From Chimonanthus salicifolius (Eukaryota; Streptophyta; Magnoliopsida; Laurales; Calycanthaceae), in NCBI GenBank assembly GCA_013350335.1, contig CM023540.1:51256552-51320551 (forward strand): 64,000 nucleotides of DNA, in the 5' to 3' direction. Shown in pieces: positions 59,311-64,000 of the stretch (its first letter is position 1; the number at the start of each line of letters is the position of its first letter). A program made the position numbers and the translations under genes. Below the pieces are notes generated by a model. That model worked only from the letters and a program-made list of their open reading frames with translations. It did not search any database and was not told the origin of the DNA.

Positions 59311-61886
59311 AAGAGATTGAGACTGTTTTAGATCTTCGTTCAGTGACGTAGGACCCACCATTTTTGGATTTCACACTATGTGTCGTATATCTAGCAGCGT
59401 TTGCTGCGTCTGTTTGGGATTCAGCGCACCCTACCGGCACTGTTCCACCCTAGTGTTCTCTTCTCAAGGCTCAAACTTCTTAACTTGGCATTCATTCCAT
59501 TAAGAAGAATAGTCCCAGAAAGGAAGGCACTGGTGGAAAGGAGACCTGCGAAAGCATCATGGAACGTTAACTTTCCGGAACATGATGGACCTATGAAAGC
59601 TCAAATGGTCTGCAAGAAAACCGTTACCAAGCTCTGAGTGAAATCCCAGATATGTGAATCAAAACAAATTTCCTCTTAGTTTAGACGTGTTTGATAATTG
59701 TTCTGCATATTTGTTTGATGCTTGCATTGGTAAAGTAGGATTGTATTCATAATATCTAAAAAATAAGATAGTAAAATGGTTCATTCATCTCTTAATAAAA
59801 TCAATTAAGGAACAATTGAGCTAGATTTTAGGGTTTCATGCTCATTAGGAACATTTTCAATCTAAATCAATTTTTGTAACCAATGAATAGTTTATCTTCA
59901 AGAATGGTGTTTAATGGTAGTTCTGTCACCAAGACATGCAGTCGAGCATCATCTAAGGATAAGCTGGGACGAGATGGCGCCTGTGTTCCCCCACTTACCT
60001 AGGAACTTACCTGCCCATCTTGTAGTTAAACTCTCATTGGAGACTTAGATTATTTGGAGAGAAAAGTAGGAGCAAGTCTAGAGATAAATTTTAGGGTACC
60101 TATTAGCAGACAATAAAAATTCAATTTCTCTTAGAGAACTTTGAATCTAGATTTAGGCATTTTCTTGTGTGATTTTTGTTTGAAGGTGTGTGATCGTGTC
60201 TGTGTATGCATCATTGGTCTAGTGACTCCACCAATCGCTTGGTTCGAGTTACACTTCCTGTTAATACTTCGATCGTTGCGTTCGGGGCTCAGTCAGGCCC
60301 AGTTATAGATAGTCCACCCTCATCACCATCACCCAATCATCCATTTCACTCACACCAGAACCATCAAAGGATTCACCCAAATTAACCCATTTACCTATCT
60401 ACTTATTTACCCATTCACCCATTTATCCACTTACCCATTTAACCCATTAACCAATTTACCTATCCACCCATTTACCCATTTATCCATTTATCCATCCACC
60501 CACACTCATTTACCCATATTCACCCACTCATCTCCTTTCACCTAGACCCACCAACCCACCTATCTATTTCTAAATCTATCTGTGTCCTTAGTGTCTGGTT
60601 TAGATTTTCATCAAGCCAATCTAGTTTAGGATTTTGGTTTGGTCTATTTTTAGGTGTTGCGTTGTGAGCCCTTTTAGAAACATCTAAACCTAGTTAGCAT
60701 TGTTCCAATATTTTATGATTTGCACCTGATCAATGTAGATTAAGGAACATTGAGGACAATGTTCAATTCGAGTTTTGGGGTATTGAGGGGTTACACTTCA
60801 GTCCAAAAAAAAATTGTTTACTTAGGAAAAGATAGGCAGACTTAACATTTTTAAGGGAAGAGTAGGCGAAGGCTGAGACTCCTTGTCGCTTAACAAGATT
60901 GTCAATCTTAATTTGAGAAAAGCATGCGTCTTGACAATTTGATGTAAAAGAGTCACATTTTTAGCATTAATACTTAGAGATTTTTATATCATACTTTTCC
61001 AAAAAGACTTTTATAGAATTTATAATTTGAAAAACCCGTACACAACCATGTTAAGTTTAGTTTGAAAAAGAAAAATATTCATGAGTCAAGTAATCACTAT
61101 AGGAATACCAGTGGAGACTTAACCCAGTGAGCTTTAGAGCCATTCATTTTTTCTGAGGGTTATAAGTAAACTCATGTTTATTTGGTAGCACTTTGAGTCA
61201 TTGTTGATCTCATTATCCTTCATCTTGGTCATAATACTGAAAACGCCATCAAAATTGAGTTATTATACTTGAAATTTTTCCAAATTTATTTGAAACAACG
61301 AAATCATCTTATGAAAGCTTAAGATATAATATAGGCCATTTTTGGATCGTTTGAACCTTCAAGCCTACCTATTTTTGGTCATCTTATCTAAATAGTTCTC
61401 CAGCTGAGCCTTATATAATCTATTTTATTGACTAGCCATGTTTACCATACCCAACTCCAATTCAGGAGTATGAGCCAATAAAAAATATCCATGACCTATT
61501 CTTAGAAAAGGTTAGAAATGAAAAATTAAGGGATGGTACTCTGAAAACATGGGCACAAGAAAGAAAGAACAAGAAAAAGAAAAAGAAAGAAAATAGCATC
61601 CAAAAAGAAAACATCCAGATACCAAAAGAAGGATGTGAAAAGAAAAGAAAAAGAAAATACTTAGAAAAGTGCCGAAAAGAAAAATAGAGGAAAAATATCC
61701 CATTCAAAATCATGAAGACCTCTAACCAATTCAAAGTATTTATCTTTAGAGCCGTCTATCCTTCTTTGATTTGACCTAATCCCAAGCCACGTTATGTCTT
61801 AATAGGAAATCCTATTGATCTTAGGTCTAAATAAGGTGTTTCATGTGGAGAATAAAGGAAGAGAAATGATGGTGTTTGACTCAACG
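59311..61886. other. Decayed Athila/Tat-like internal sequence
   Basis: Phrases such as GAACATTGAGGACAATGTTC at 60747-60766 and 'gttttggggtattgagggg' just after are typical of the 3' internal region of Athila elements. A degenerate ACCCATTTA array lies at 60378-60535, and an AAAGAAAAAG-rich stretch at 61555-61690. No intact coding frame was found. Confidence 0.4.
60378..60535. repeat. Degenerate ACCCATTTA tandem array
   Basis: About 18-20 imperfect copies of an 8-10-bp word (ACCCATTTACC, ACCCATTTATCC). Confidence 0.8.
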
Positions 61887-64000
61887 TGTAATGCCCCGAC
61901 CCTGAAGTGGGCCCGGAATGTCACTACTTTTTTGTTTTTTGAAACTTAACTCAAGATTCTAACTGGGCCGGACCAAAGGTTAGGCCCAGAAACAAAAGCC
62001 ACACATGAGCCTAACAGGTGGACTCAAACATAAACCATATGCCTACACAAAACACAATCACAAACACATAGTTTCATAAAGGAATTATTATTAAATCACA
62101 ACCAGAGTAGCTACGGAACACATAGCGATTTAATACATCACATCAACACAAACTAAGTACCACACATGGTACTTTACAAAAACATATGGTTCAAGAAATC
62201 AAAAGACAAAGATAGCGGAATTCCCCTCAGTGGGAATCCTAAGGGAACGTAGCAGCCTATACATCCTAAGCTTCATATGGAGGGTTCTTCTCCTCGTGCA
62301 CATCTCCTGAAATGTGAGTGATGTGAGCTAACTAGCCCAGTGAAGGAAATATAACAATACAGTCTAATGAAACATCAGGTTAGTTAAATAATCAACATTT
62401 GCAATATGATATCTCATGCTTGACAATAAATTCTCAACATTATTCCATCACTGCTGTCATCCATCGTAACACCTACATACTACACTGAGACCATTGTATT
62501 CAGTCCCGACACGGTCAAAATACATCCTTACAAGTACATCTCCGACCCTCACATGGCCGGTACTAACACTCCCCAAATCAGCAACTGTCGACACCCCTGG
62601 TCCAGTTTACGTAAACCATCTCACACACATGGCCGATATTGGTTCAATAGTTAAGGGCACATGGAAACAGTATTTAAACACATATGATTAACATCATAGA
62701 TATTTATAATCATCATAAGCACTTCTTACAATAGTGCATCATGTTCAGGCACATGTGTGGTTTTATCGAAACTTGAAACCACTCATTGCTCAAGATCTAT
62801 CTCATTAAACCTTATTTACACCTACTGCAAAGTTAAGTCCCCACACCGAAATTGTGTGGTTTCGAAGTCTCTGTCAACATGCAAACAAGTGTGCAATCAA
62901 TAATTGGTCAACATACATAGCATACATGAAAATACATACTTGTAGTATTTCAAAACTATATTGTTTTTCCAAGAATCTTCAAGGCAAATGGAAATAAGTC
63001 TCCTACTTGGTTTCTAACCATTTTAAATTACAATAATCCACAATACAATAATAATAGGTGCTCAGACCAATTCTCATATTGCCTTTTGGCATGACTAGAT
63101 TGACGTATTGAGATAGGTTTAGATGTACAAGGGTTCAGGCCACTTCTCATATTGTCTTCTGGGCATTGAGCAGATTGACGTATTGAGTTAGGCCTAGAGG
63201 TCACTCAGTGCCCGACAGATATAGCATCAGCTTGGAACTGAAGTCACTCAGTGCCCGACAAATAGTATTTGCCTGGAAGTGAATACAATAAGTAATACAC
63301 TATAGTAATAAGAGAAGAAGGGGTTAGTACATTTTTAAATTATCAAATGGGGAATAAACATCACATTAAAACTTAGGATCTAAATATGCAAATCCAAAAT
63401 CAAATAAAAAATCACAAACCAACACTTGGTTCCTCGGAACCAGGTACTGTGGCTTCGGACCGTCCAAGCCACTGTTTAAACTAGTCCATAGAACCTCGGA
63501 ACATGATTCTGATCTTCGGATCGTCCGAGGGTCAAGTCTCGGAAAGCCCGAAGGTGCTTCCGAACCGAAACAGAAAATAGAAAATCCAGTGGGTCTCAGT
63601 GTGTCTAGGAACAGGCCAAGGGAAGCTCGGATCGTCTGAGAGGGGTTTGGTCATTCTGAACAGGGTCGAGATGTCTCGGCAGCAAAGGCGGGCAACGGTT
63701 AGCCTCTTACGCTTCGGGACTTCGAGTCGAAGCTCGGAATGTCCGAAGGCCAACTCTCGGAACTTCCGAGAATCGTTTTCTTCCTTTGTCTGCAACAGCA
63801 GACAGTGACGCTGAACAGAGAGTGAAATGTGAATCCAGAAATAGTGGGTTTTCTAGATTCTATTTTCACATCCAACCGGTCAGATGCACTCCTCAGTGAG
63901 TCCTCTTACCTTAGGGATTAAATTAAAACCTTACACTTAGATAAAACATCCGATTTTGACATCAAAACCAAAGTGGCACAAGAAAATCCATGTTTTTCCT
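61887..64000 (+). repeat. Start of an LTR running off the right edge
   Basis: Begins TGTAATGCCCCGACCCTG, a start typical of Tekay-type chromovirus LTRs in plus orientation. About 2.1 kb of non-coding sequence follows, with doubled blocks at 63100-63290 (the words 'ttctcatattg' and 'cactcagtgcccgaca' each occur twice). 63420-63800 is rich in CTCGGAA...TTCCGAG words like those in the Tekay-like LTRs at 43990-53998. No second LTR is visible, so it may be a 5' LTR, 3' LTR or solo LTR. Confidence 0.5.

Overview
The window is plant nuclear DNA: long introns, L1-type LINEs carrying a C-terminal RNase H domain, Ty3/gypsy chromoviruses whose primer-binding sites match initiator tRNA-Met, Athila/Tat-like LTR blocks and Copia remnants. 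The large introns suggest a big-genome, non-grass seed plant. The species cannot be named from this sequence. No rRNA, tRNA, CRISPR array or bacterial gene was found.

The one host gene I can support lies on the minus strand and is nearly hidden by transposons. Six short exons encode the N-terminus of MMS19 (MET18 in Arabidopsis), the HEAT-repeat targeting factor of the cytosolic iron-sulfur assembly (CIA) pathway. In transcript order they are 42342-42271 (start codon), 39918-39857, 39769-39715, 11066-10969, 5153-4995 and 4880-4821. The gene continues off the left edge. All the introns that can be checked have GT-AG ends and the phases join, except that exon 2 is one base short of the expected length and is frameshifted. 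Intron 3 is 28.6 kb and is almost entirely a transposon graveyard.

Region by region. 1-2780: end of an Athila/Tat-like element with its LTR. 2781-4642: LINE 3' end split by a solo LTR. 4643-5290: MMS19 exons 5 and 6. 5291-10660: LINE copies in intron 4, one with a second LINE inserted in it. 10969-11066: MMS19 exon 4. 11067-39714: intron 3, which holds antisense and sense LINE pieces, a foldback hairpin (15056-15429), a possible short-LTR element (17382-25721) with a minus-strand gypsy deletion derivative nested in it (20558-25441, itself carrying a MULE-like element), a nearly complete plus-strand chromovirus (25843-32851), another split LINE, and Copia integrase remains. 39715-42342: exons 3, 2 and 1, with intron 1 carrying a solo LTR rich in heat-shock-element-like sites. 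43990-53998: a 10 kb Tekay-like chromovirus upstream of the gene, minus strand, with one LTR rearranged by inversion plus deletion. 54660-56001: Reina-like chromovirus remnant. 56000-64000: decayed LTR and Athila/Tat material, and the start of another LTR at 61887.

Several insertions are proven internally: target-site duplications flank both intact-ended gypsy elements, the Tekay-like element and two LINE insertions, and one nested insertion has its empty site preserved in the partner LTR. All transposon coding regions seen are broken, so none appears autonomous.
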